Shown piece by piece: positions 35,101 through 41,053 of a stretch of 64,000 bases of DNA. Both the position numbers and the translations under genes were made by a program. The stretch comes from Bacteroidales bacterium (GTDB lineage: Bacteria > Bacteroidota > Bacteroidia > Bacteroidales > F082). The notes under the pieces are model-generated. The model had not been told where the DNA came from. It made no database searches and was given only the letters and a program-made list of their open reading frames with translations. The stretch covers positions 1 through 64,000 of the forward strand of contig JALNZT010000019.1 of assembly GCA_023229135.1 (NCBI GenBank), read 5' to 3'. The number at the start of each line of letters is the position of its first letter. Within the stretch, counting starts at the first letter, position 1.

Positions 35101-35777
35101 AACTACAATTGGTTTCTAATCAGCGTGATGCCTCTTACCGTGTGCTTACTTTCAAGTTTAACACACAGGAACGATTTAGTGCTATGGAAATGGAAAACGA
35201 GGTGAAACTACTTGATATGTACGCAGCTCATAAGCAGTATTTTGCTGGCTCCGACAGGCAATATGATATTTACAGCACTTTAAAACAAAAAGCTGTAGGA
35301 ACGCCATTTGCACCTTGGTTAGGAAGCCCCGAACCCTTTATAATTAATACCTCACCAACACGTGTGGAAAATGCTAAACACCACTACATTAACCCAACTT
35401 CAACAGTAAATTATACCACGAGGCAGCGTTTTTTGGGGCAGCCCAATGAACCTGCCAATAGCGAAGTGCAATTTGTGGCTAATTATGAGCAATTGGTGAG
35501 TATTGACAGGCCCGGTATTCAAAATTACTGTACCAATTACCTAACATTGCTCAATAATATTTCTCCCGATATATACTACTACAACCAGGTGCGCCTTAGT
35601 GGAACTGAAAGATTGGCGGTGCAGAACATCATCATGACTTCATGGACGAAACGTATGGGAATTTATTTCGAAAACAGCTATGTGCCTGATCCTTCGCAGT
35701 ACAACCTGCTTTTCAGAATGCTTGAACCCGATGGGTCAACAGGAGGATCTAGAAATATCACTTACCACTTAAACTAA
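29175..35777 (+). CDS. Giant secreted TANFOR-domain-like protein
   Basis: The 2200-residue protein has a signal peptide ending near residue 23 (TTFAQS). Residues about 28-185 match my memory of the TANFOR domain: VIPPISNDLSSFVDNPNKIL, GDNGVYVNTKENYVPNQPF and LPEGNYTFCLEAYNYNS, then a cysteine-bearing PAGCAYNLQLV. Fn3-like segments follow (about 186-300 and 440-580). The long central part (about 650-1640) is made of beta-rich repeats, such as GNFGIKAKAEIIDRKLDYSF and GVSLLAKAYFGKVKVGQ. The last 550 residues again look Fn3-like. No T9SS C-terminal sorting domain is visible. It is coupled to the barrel gene before it. A surface or periplasmic structural role is likely, but the function is undescribed. 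Confidence 0.75.
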   Translation: MATFSKLSIGVCLILLTAITTFAQSIKIIVNVIPPISNDLSSFVDNPNKILIQVINGSAEMQSLKFHAKMTGDNGVYVNTKENYVPNQPFKLQAFETRMVNISELVDYGNSSDFDYGGIDVNQLIRTRKLPEGNYTFCLEAYNYNSPGFTMPLSDGYPAGCAYNLQLVTLDPPQIISVGMGECGDVLAPATPQLVNIMWFPPAGLYKMIKYNIQMVEVIPSNREINDAIFTNSGPLFLDEWVQSTVFTINSTHQQLNLGAKYAFRVQAVDPEELITFRNDGYSQVCSFSWGIEESFSNSNFSQNIIFPQSVDTLPFINIPIAAPWAPFDNYLSQLSTQVSLSNNAVTVGNRMNNFNFSPNLVAYASGKCGGATVPVDEIQMYVSPSAPSYFTGANLTKGTNYDIELISNFQIKNDPSEQILVSTGSYHYGMPTPKSVSPENDAVSEPGSQVFSVRTGQVVNPFLNGQLSRLGNATEIYDYLTSIKVDETLVFELSEDADFAVLANRQTRRMEYERSLNEISLLYDSVFKVVHFEVPELTDGVYYWRVKYLKQAANTNENAASYRTGETRKITIGGSSGTAGEPCLASDCSSAPVPQDRRVAVASLNIGSWLKMGEFDLLVSSVTQSQNSTFSGEGVVLINPFPTGNSVAGFYPVKVAFENLRFNSSKQVFEGSARTVSLAQNPWNQVSGTALPQGNDIGILKNLCEGAPTAIAAPTSAEASYYLQNASNTPFALHVIKTGLVSYDFSILGVQFTPVNANINCAITTTALEENQSYTFMAANLCLKPAGWASEVIEMNLLGDVNFNFLGSDIKIEGFKNNQAYSKAVWDCSGFRHLKLVGNVQFSREMLRPVNGNYNSPDNRLTGFFDTEVVSLEDVIYSVSIQEPYHFALAGKSLKVESPIVFIDRSESQNPTGLAAPVGYTGVIDNTWNGIFFPTLEIEIDLFENQVLQANNFFFDGMMTGRILGTNIFDINQQTVGNMNISLDTVDINLVQNNFRKYHFAGKINPRLNETFTLNYLMDYDLPDVNGQSNIHGRVLMDENLNLPLDFIYSTFVVSDNSTLIFDKIGNDPFRPVLTLNGNLSLQGDFDNIGEVNLPQMEVSEMKLRTNPGAGEKYFDLGTFSFSSPQKNVGGFNITITDVENIYNSNFPREFGMNFIYRLNLGATAETFSVVGNFGIKAKAEIIDRKLDYSFKGVSFDSLSINGNLSVADFEGKLYFFKNHATYGNGLQGRVSANFEPGVSLLAKAYFGKVKVGQSTHQYWGVFGGVRFDNPVPVMGVIDCSGFAGGIYYNMKNPQSGNPNPRRVQEPNASNIAVTLVPEVNSTGFAAKVWLESAAGGDAFKSMSTIGAEFNSNSWSLNRLFLEGNLWIMPENNTDVPVWADLNVNLDTRARSLSGTFDGYIKHWSLEGTQSNYKAGSINMFISANRWWVYVGTPGNRIGVSVPAIGADLNGYLCIGNPVPDIPALPQAIRDVLTGTTIGNFRDSNVQQGKGFVFGASFDLDPPAKTVLGIRGDIRLLLGFDLSLIKYTDEVSCDGVNPVTNLGINNWYAQGQIYAYVYASLGIHVDVWFAEGTFNIFRGEAGAALASGLPNPTWATGAIGGRYRILGGAIKGSFSYEFTVGEVCRPTQIVDNPVADLKIIESINLNNNARDVSPFVSITTALNFKPDQIFSIELVTDEDETYTRTFRARLSPQIKRGSTNISVRNNVLEEGTGDDLYYSLETTPTAVLVGNTRYQLQLNAFFEERKNAQWAVAKSNSGQEVRQNMLVNFTTGALPDRIPASVVKSSVPVEFDNYFKVLGKFSSTGTVINKRFEMIFTQNVKDSYFYDSASQVLPDPLRGGTYIGKVPVKYMLRVINLNTNSKQDYDLRIYQNAIKYNQQILQQILLPNTKYKLEVIRKKELPLDFINDQLNFGQQVSVNYQNVGNNANLSIEKRKLTLQSNGANFIDHIDDVEFRLFEIYVKTSKFNSIYDKVQQLQLVSNQRDASYRVLTFKFNTQERFSAMEMENEVKLLDMYAAHKQYFAGSDRQYDIYSTLKQKAVGTPFAPWLGSPEPFIINTSPTRVENAKHHYINPTSTVNYTTRQRFLGQPNEPANSEVQFVANYEQLVSIDRPGIQNYCTNYLTLLNNISPDIYYYNQVRLSGTERLAVQNIIMTSWTKRMGIYFENSYVPDPSQYNLLFRMLEPDGSTGGSRNITYHLN

Positions 35778-35784
35778 TTTTAAA

Positions 35785-37806
35785 ATGAAAAAACTAATCA
35801 TCGTATTGCTTTTCATCACTTTAGCACAAGGATTGAATGCGCAAGACAACAGCCGTTGCATCAATATTGAATTCCAATATAGGGCTGAAGGTGTAAAAAT
35901 AAGGTGGGTTTACAACGACTATATCAGTTGGAAAACTGCCGTAAAAAATGGTGTTTCTATTCAAAGGGCTGAATTTGATGAAAATCTCAGACTCATCAAT
36001 AATACAACACTATTTGACACCCTCAAACCTGAGAGCCTTGACGAAATGAAAGCTAAATTTGGCAAGGACAATATGCATGCCGCTGTAGCAGCTCAAATGC
36101 TTTATGGGAAGTCGAGAGTGACTGAAACAGAGAATTTTGGACAATTTATAAAGCAGAAAAAGAACGAGCAGGAGATGATGCACAGCACAGCTATGTTTGT
36201 TTCGGCACTCAATTTTGAGGTAGCTAAATCCATTGCCTTGGGCTTGGAGCAGCAGCTGGAGCCTGACAAAAACTATGTGTATAAAATGTTTGTCAGAAAT
36301 ACGCTTTGTGATACCGTGTATCTTTCGGTAAGCACACACGAATACACCGAACCGACTATCGTTTCCAACGCCTTGCAAGCCACACCCGGCGAAAAGAAAG
36401 TTATCCTAAGCTGGGATGGCATGCAAAGCGATTTGATCGGATATTTTATTGAAAAAAGCCCAATGAATGCCAATGATTTCGTGCGTTTAAATGAAGAACC
36501 AATGGTGATGATAGAAAATGAATTTAATAAAGAAGACCTGATTTACATCGACTCACTCGAACGCAATTATGTGCCTTACGAATACCGTTTAGTAGGCCTC
36601 AATGCCTTTGGCGATGAAACCCAACCATCAGAAGCTATCATTGCTATGGGCCGCGATGTAACACCGCCACCTGCACCCGTCATCAGCAAAATTATTGCTG
36701 AACCCAACGCGTTTTTAAGTATTATTTGGGCGCAAATGCCTGAAGTGAGCGACCTTAAAGCTTTCAATGTTTTGCGCGCAGCAATTATAGAAGGGCCTTA
36801 CGAGCAAATCAATGATTCGCCCTTGTCAAAAGAAAATACTTCTTTCAACGATTTGCATCCGCATGCTTTACTCCCAAATTTTTATGTGGTTGAAGTCGTT
36901 GACACTGCTGGAAATAGTGCGCGATCCCTTCCTGTTCAGGGAGTTATCATTGATACCATCGCGCCAGGCTGTCCCAATGCCTGGCTAACCGATTCGGTGA
37001 CCAATGGCAGCTACACCCTCGTTTGGAATAAGTCTGTTGAGCCGGATGTTATGGGCTATCGTGTTTATTCGGCCAATGCCAAAGATCACGTGTTCACTTT
37101 GGTTTCCGATGTTGTTTCTGACACTTCTTTTCAGGGCAAAACCACGCTAAAAACACTAACTGAAAAGATCTTTTTCAAAGTGAGTGCGGTAGATGTACAT
37201 TACAATGAATCCCGTGATTGCGGTATCGTTGAGCTTTTGCGTAAAGATACCATCAGGCCTTCAAACGCCGTTTTTAAAGAAGTTGTAACTCAGTCAAGCG
37301 CTGTGCTTTTAAGCTGGATTCCCTCAAGTAGCTCGGATGCAGATTCGATTTTTGTGGTTCGAAAAGAAGCAATGGATTCGACCTGGACAAAGGTTTTTGA
37401 AGGAAGCAATCATTCCGATACGCTTTTTAGTGATGTTGCAATAGCTAAAAACACCCTTTACGAATATGCCCTTTTTGTTACTGATAAAAGCAAAAACCAA
37501 AGCCCGTTTTCACTCCCTTACCGCATTGCCATTGCCGAACAGCTGGCGTTGGAAGCGGCTTCACAACTGCAAATTACTTCTGGCGAAACCGGGAAACAAT
37601 TGAATTGGGAGGGTTCATTGGCTGACAAGCAGTCGTTTATTGTTTATGCAAGTGCAGATGAGGGGCAAACGATGACGATTATTGGCCGGACAAATAACAA
37701 TAACCTGCCACTGGATGAGAGATTTTCAAAGGAAAAATACAGCTTCGCGGTTTGTCTTATTGACGAGCAAGGAAAACGGAGTCAATTGACGAACTGGGTG
37801 AAATAA
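35785..37806 (+). CDS. Secreted multi-fibronectin type III protein
   Basis: The 673-residue protein has a signal peptide ending near residue 20 (GLNAQD). From about residue 195 there are four Fn3-like units, each with the typical core (KKVILSWDGMQSDLIGYFIE, LSIIWAQMPEVSDLKAFNVLR, YTLVWNKSVEPDVMGYRVYS, AVLLSWIPSSSSDADSIFVV). Residues 22-190 are a distinct N-terminal domain (YRAEGVKIRWVYNDYISWKT). It starts 7 bases after the TANFOR gene and is surely in the same operon. It is probably an extracellular or periplasmic partner of the barrel and the giant protein. Confidence 0.8.
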   Translation: MKKLIIVLLFITLAQGLNAQDNSRCINIEFQYRAEGVKIRWVYNDYISWKTAVKNGVSIQRAEFDENLRLINNTTLFDTLKPESLDEMKAKFGKDNMHAAVAAQMLYGKSRVTETENFGQFIKQKKNEQEMMHSTAMFVSALNFEVAKSIALGLEQQLEPDKNYVYKMFVRNTLCDTVYLSVSTHEYTEPTIVSNALQATPGEKKVILSWDGMQSDLIGYFIEKSPMNANDFVRLNEEPMVMIENEFNKEDLIYIDSLERNYVPYEYRLVGLNAFGDETQPSEAIIAMGRDVTPPPAPVISKIIAEPNAFLSIIWAQMPEVSDLKAFNVLRAAIIEGPYEQINDSPLSKENTSFNDLHPHALLPNFYVVEVVDTAGNSARSLPVQGVIIDTIAPGCPNAWLTDSVTNGSYTLVWNKSVEPDVMGYRVYSANAKDHVFTLVSDVVSDTSFQGKTTLKTLTEKIFFKVSAVDVHYNESRDCGIVELLRKDTIRPSNAVFKEVVTQSSAVLLSWIPSSSSDADSIFVVRKEAMDSTWTKVFEGSNHSDTLFSDVAIAKNTLYEYALFVTDKSKNQSPFSLPYRIAIAEQLALEAASQLQITSGETGKQLNWEGSLADKQSFIVYASADEGQTMTIIGRTNNNNLPLDERFSKEKYSFAVCLIDEQGKRSQLTNWVK

Positions 37807-37816
37807 TCGATCTTAA

Positions 37817-38000
37817 GTCAGGCTGCGACTAATCCGGCGACGATAAAAATGTCGCGCCCTGACTTTCCAAACCTATTTAAAGTTTTTCATTCTTCATTTT
37901 AACGTTTTTATGTCCTCCTGCTTCAGACGATGAAAAGTTAAAGATCACGTAAATACAGACTTTTGAACGTCCGATAGGACATTAAAACGTCGGAATGGAA
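37817..38000. repeat. Structured intergenic repeat (hairpins H1 and H2), copy 1
   Basis: H1 (37817-37863) pairs gtcaggctgcgac with gtcgcgccctgac. H2 (37902-37990) pairs acgtttttatgtcct with aggacattaaaacgt, enclosing an inner stem aaaagt/actttt. Copy 2 lies 396 bases further on. The rest of the gap to 38212 holds a small Bacteroidota-type hairpin (ttttggaaaactttttgggtttt, about 38039) and the repeat at 38096-38150. Confidence 0.75.
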
Positions 38001-38095
38001 GACGAGAATGATATTGTTAAAATTCTAAACCCCAAAGGTTTTGGAAAACTTTTTGGGTTTTTTAGAACGAAAGAAAGAAGACTTGTGCTGACGAT

Positions 38096-38150
38096 TTCGT
38101 ATGTAGCGGATGCTACTGGATAATTCCACGAAGTAAATACTTCACGGAAC
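38096..38150. repeat. Double-hairpin repeat, related to 11379-11443
   Basis: Two hairpins, gtagcggatgctac (38103-38116) and cgaagtaaatacttc (38129-38143), are joined by ggataattcca. The second matches the reverse complement of 11379-11410, with GCA/TGC in the stem replaced by GTA/TAC, so pairing is kept. Confidence 0.6.
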
Positions 38151-38212
38151 GGGAGGAAAATAAATAAATAAAAATTTGGATTACAACATAGAAGAAAATT
38201 AAAAGCAGCCCA

Positions 38213-38392
38213 CTCAGGGTGCGACTAATCCGGCGACGATAAAAAAGTTGCATTCTGACTTTCCAAACCTATTTAAAGTTTTTCATTCTTCATTTTAACG
38301 TTTCCATGTCCTCCTGCCTCGGACGATGAAAAGTTAAAGATTACGTAAACACAGACTTTTGAACGTCCCTCAGGACTTCAAAACGTCGGAAA
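38213..38392. repeat. Structured intergenic repeat (H1 and H2), copy 2
   Basis: The sequence is closely similar to 37817-38000. H1 now pairs cagggtgcgac with gttgcattctg using G-T pairs, and H2 pairs acgtttccatgtcct with aggacttcaaaacgt at the ends only. A third, partial copy with H1 alone follows at 38447-38496. Confidence 0.75.
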
Positions 38393-38446
38393 AGAAAACA
38401 AGAATAAAGTTGTTATTAACTCAAACAGAAAATTAGAAGCAGAACA

Positions 38447-38496
38447 CTCAGGCTGCAATTAATCCAGCGACAATAAAAAAGTTGCATCCTGACTTC
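38447..38496. repeat. Structured intergenic repeat, partial copy 3 (H1 only)
   Basis: cactcaggctgcaattaat ... gttgcatcctgactt keeps the H1 stem: tgcaa pairs with ttgca where copy 1 has tgcga with tcgcg. H2 is missing. After it the sequence to 38602 shows nothing I recognise. Confidence 0.65.
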
Positions 38497-38602
38497 ACGG
38501 GTTGACGAGTTTTAAACCCGTAAACTGTTACTCTCGGTTTACTTCGGCCAGCTCAGTAACCAACACTCGATCACCTTGTTCTTCGATAAATATACCGTAA
38601 AT

Positions 38603-38809
38603 CCATCAACAAATCACCACACCTGCCTGCTGCCTGCCTCTGGCCGTCAGACAGCACCGCAGGAAGGCAAATCATCAAATCATCAAATCATCAAATCCTC
38701 AAATCATCAAATTATCAAATCACTACATCAGCACATCATCAAATCACCAAATCAGCACATCAGCACATCATCAAATCATCAAATCAGAAAATCATCAAAT
38801 CACCACAAT
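38603..38809. repeat. GC-rich hairpin plus 8-bp tandem array
   Basis: A 71-base block (38603-38673) contains a GC-rich palindromic core (cctgcctgctg ... accgcaggaaggca). It is identical to 40831-40901 except for one base. It runs straight into 17 octamers of type atcaaatc/agcacatc (38666-38801). The array contains the stop codon of the nucleotidyltransferase gene (TGA at 38795-38797, minus strand). Confidence 0.9.
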
Positions 38810-39484
38810 ACGCTGGAGTAATTCAACTAGGATATCCGTTCCTTCTTCGTCAGAACCATAAGGCAAGGCACTTTCAATTCCTTCTGTGATATTTCGATTT
38901 TCCAAAAGGCTCTGGCATTCAGCCGATAAATACGCTTTGACACTTGGAGTAGATTCGCTAACACTTTTCAAAATATCAGGACAATTATTTAAAATATAAA
39001 TAACATCCTCAAAATCATGGCTTTGGCGCAAATCATCTCCACCTCGTCCTTTATGCGCCTCAAATTTTGCGGCTAAATAAAATGCTGGTGGAAACACAAA
39101 TATTTCAGTTCCATCGGGAAGCGTTTTTGATATTTTAATTTCAATTCCTTCCTCGTACCAACGATTACTGAATCCCAGAACGCTTGAATCTGTTGGCATA
39201 ACATCGACTTTAATGCCCTCATAAATCCACCGGCAGATAGGAGCTCCTTTGGAAGTGTCATTTTTAAATCCTTTTGTCCTTAGTTTTTCCTCCATTCGTA
39301 CAAATTGGGGTCGCGAACTAATCTCAATTACACAATCTACATCAATAGTTGGCCTGATTTCTGAAGCCGTTGGATTATCGGCATAAAGTTCAGCAACCGC
39401 TCCACCTACGAAGACCATTTCATCTTTCAGTTCTCCCAAACCCTTAGCCACTGTTTGCAGCATCAAAATATTTGTGCTAGGCAT
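38795..39484 (-). CDS. AbiEii-like nucleotidyltransferase (putative toxin)
   Basis: The 229-residue protein has the nucleotidyltransferase signature: FVGGAVAELY (G27-G28) followed by TIDVDCVIE, with metal-binding D48 and D50. A third acidic strand lies in GIKVDVMPTD. The family includes the AbiEii toxin of type IV toxin-antitoxin systems, which transfers nucleotides to RNA, and also uncharacterised DUF6036-type proteins. It overlaps its winged-helix partner by 8 bases and is downstream of it, which is the AbiEi-AbiEii order. Its last codons are in the 8-bp array. The toxin role is an inference from fold and pairing. Confidence 0.75.
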   Translation of the reverse strand: MPSTNILMLQTVAKGLGELKDEMVFVGGAVAELYADNPTASEIRPTIDVDCVIEISSRPQFVRMEEKLRTKGFKNDTSKGAPICRWIYEGIKVDVMPTDSSVLGFSNRWYEEGIEIKISKTLPDGTEIFVFPPAFYLAAKFEAHKGRGGDDLRQSHDFEDVIYILNNCPDILKSVSESTPSVKAYLSAECQSLLENRNITEGIESALPYGSDEEGTDILVELLQRIVVI

Positions 39485-39998
39485 CTTTAAATCGTTTGTT
39501 TAATTCTTCGATGGCGATTTTTATTTCTCTAACCCGACCTACTCGAATAGTATCTACAATGGTTAAAAGCTCATAGAACAACTTATCTTCCTGAACCAGT
39601 TGAGGTAGCGTTTTATATAATGGTTCGATGGCCTGACCTCTGTGAGTGCCTTTGGCATTAGGCCAAACATAAATGTCAGCATCAGCTGAAATATGTTCTT
39701 TTATTGGTGAGGCAGAGTGAGCAGTCGGAGTTCCTTTTACGATAGCTCCGGGTTCAGTAGGGAAAACATATTTTAATCCGTAAACCAAAAACTCGGTGAA
39801 AGAATTGATGTTTACGCTTCTTTTTTTGCTGTCAATAAGTTTCGCAATCTTACATCTATGTAATGCTTCAGAAACCTCAGAAGGGCTTATTCCAGTAGTA
39901 TTTGCAATATCAATGTTTCGCCACTTATCATCTCCTTTTGAAATAATCTTCAATAAAACTACAATATCTTGCGGACGCATTCCATTATGTTTCTTCAT
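39477..39998 (-). CDS. Winged-helix regulator, putative antitoxin of the nucleotidyltransferase
   Basis: I take the ATG at 39996-39998 (MKKHNGMRPQDIVVLLKIIS), which gives 173 residues. The longer frame begins with a TTG inside the promoter. Residues 8-75 are a winged-helix DNA-binding domain (KWRNIDIANTTGISPSEVSEAL). The rest is a conserved helical region of unknown role (EPLYKTLPQLVQEDKLFYELL). A perfect 19-base palindrome lies 14 bases before the start, overlapping the expected transcription start, so autoregulation is likely. It is co-translated with the nucleotidyltransferase. Confidence 0.78.
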   Translation of the reverse strand: MKKHNGMRPQDIVVLLKIISKGDDKWRNIDIANTTGISPSEVSEALHRCKIAKLIDSKKRSVNINSFTEFLVYGLKYVFPTEPGAIVKGTPTAHSASPIKEHISADADIYVWPNAKGTHRGQAIEPLYKTLPQLVQEDKLFYELLTIVDTIRVGRVREIKIAIEELNKRFKDA

Positions 39999-40011
39999 AG
40001 CAATTATTATT

Positions 40012-40030
40012 AATTCGCGATTCGCGAATT
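40012..40030. promoter_or_regulatory. Palindromic operator of the nucleotidyltransferase operon
   Basis: aattcgcga, a central t, then tcgcgaatt form a perfect inverted repeat with 9-base arms. It sits 1 base downstream of the -7 box and 14 bases upstream of the start codon, the right place for a repressor that blocks initiation. Confidence 0.7.
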
Positions 40031-40031
40031 G

Positions 40032-40062
40032 CAAATATATCTAAAATTCTAATTCAAGCAAA
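40032..40062 (-). promoter_or_regulatory. Promoter of the nucleotidyltransferase operon
   Basis: On the minus strand TTTG (40059-40062), 19 bases, then TATATTTG (40032-40039) match the Bacteroidota promoter exactly. The -33 element lies inside the 3' end of the phosphatase gene. The operator follows directly. Confidence 0.75.
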
Positions 40063-40716
40063 AAGTATTCTTTCATTATAACAGTCGTATCCGGTAAGTC
40101 TTCCAAAACCTTCTTTATCGCTATATACACAGCCGGTATCAATATTTATCACATCAAATTTAGAAAGAACGCTATTTTCACATTTAGAAACACTTATGGG
40201 ATTATGACCATGAATAATAGTCTTATGGGCTAATAAAGGATTTGTGTATGACTCTTTGCAATTCCATAGCATTGAATAGAAATCTGTAAAAGGATTAAGT
40301 ACATTATCATTAAAACCGGCATGCACAAAAAGGTACGCTTCAAATGCGTAATAATATCTCATGTCTTTAAAGAACTTAATGTATTTTGAATCAATATCTT
40401 TCGGAGAACTAATTCCAAAACTTTTCAATGTTTCATCTCCACCATTTTGAATCCATTTTGAAACAGTCTTTTCATTTCCGTTAGCATCAAGGAGCATAGC
40501 TTCATGATTTCCGATTAGAGGAATAATATCATACCCATTTTCCAGCAATTCAAGTATAAAATCAATAACCTCCTTGCTTTTATCACCCCTGTCAATATAA
40601 TCACCAAGCAAAATAAGTTTATCACTTTTTTGTAGCTGAATTTTCTTTTCTACCAATTCTCTAAATGAATCGAAACATCCGTGAATATCTCCGATTGCAA
40701 AAAGTCTTTTCTTCAT
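40054..40716 (-). CDS. PPP-family serine/threonine phosphatase-like protein
   Basis: The 220-residue metallophosphatase has all three core motifs: GDIHG (D10, H12), GDYIDRG (D39) and GNHEAM (N70, H71). A later histidine, in HGHNPI, completes the two-metal site. The size and TIIHGHNPI segment fit bacterial PrpA/ApaH-like enzymes, which dephosphorylate proteins or split dinucleoside polyphosphates. Sequence alone does not decide between them. A TAGTTTTG box lies 28 bases before the start. It ends 55 bases before the next gene's start and overlaps that gene's promoter. Confidence 0.87.
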   Translation of the reverse strand: MKKRLFAIGDIHGCFDSFRELVEKKIQLQKSDKLILLGDYIDRGDKSKEVIDFILELLENGYDIIPLIGNHEAMLLDANGNEKTVSKWIQNGGDETLKSFGISSPKDIDSKYIKFFKDMRYYYAFEAYLFVHAGFNDNVLNPFTDFYSMLWNCKESYTNPLLAHKTIIHGHNPISVSKCENSVLSKFDVINIDTGCVYSDKEGFGRLTGYDCYNERILFA

Positions 40717-40743
40717 AACTCAACTGTGTGCGGTATGTGTGTA

Positions 40744-40751
40744 CAAAACTA
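40744..40751 (-). promoter_or_regulatory. -7 box of the phosphatase gene
   Basis: Minus-strand TAGTTTTG matches TAnnTTTG and lies 28 bases upstream of the start at 40716. No -33 element is clear. Confidence 0.4.
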
Positions 40752-40830
40752 TTCGTATATCAGGTGTTTTTCAGGGAATAAAGATAGAGATATATTTCAG
40801 CTGGAGCTTTTTGAACACTCCCCCGTGAAC

Positions 40831-40957
40831 CCATCAACAAATCACCACACCTGTCTGCTGCCTGCCTCTGGCCGTCAGACAGCACCGCAGGAAGGCAAAT
40901 CCTCAAATCCTCAAATCACCACATCAGCACATCAGCACATCATCAAATCATCAAATC
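40831..40957. repeat. GC-rich hairpin plus 8-bp tandem array, second copy
   Basis: The first 71 bases are the same as 38603-38673 except one C to T change. Eight octamers follow (40894-40957: ctcaaatc, accacatc, agcacatc, atcaaatc). It occupies most of the 337-base gap between the phosphatase start and the gene at 41054. Unlike the other arrays, it does not touch the 3' end of a gene. Confidence 0.9.
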
Positions 40958-41053
40958 AACCATTTCCCCCCCAGTCCACCACTCAAAACAGAATTTTCCA
41001 CCCCACCTAAAAAAAAACCTTTAATTTCGTAGGTGCTGAATTAAATGTAAAGC

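Noticed and set aside
38576..38821. An 81-codon plus-strand ORF over the octamer array
   Set aside because: Its sequence is the translated repeat (NHQIIKSS), without any domain, and the nucleotidyltransferase end overlaps it on the other strand.
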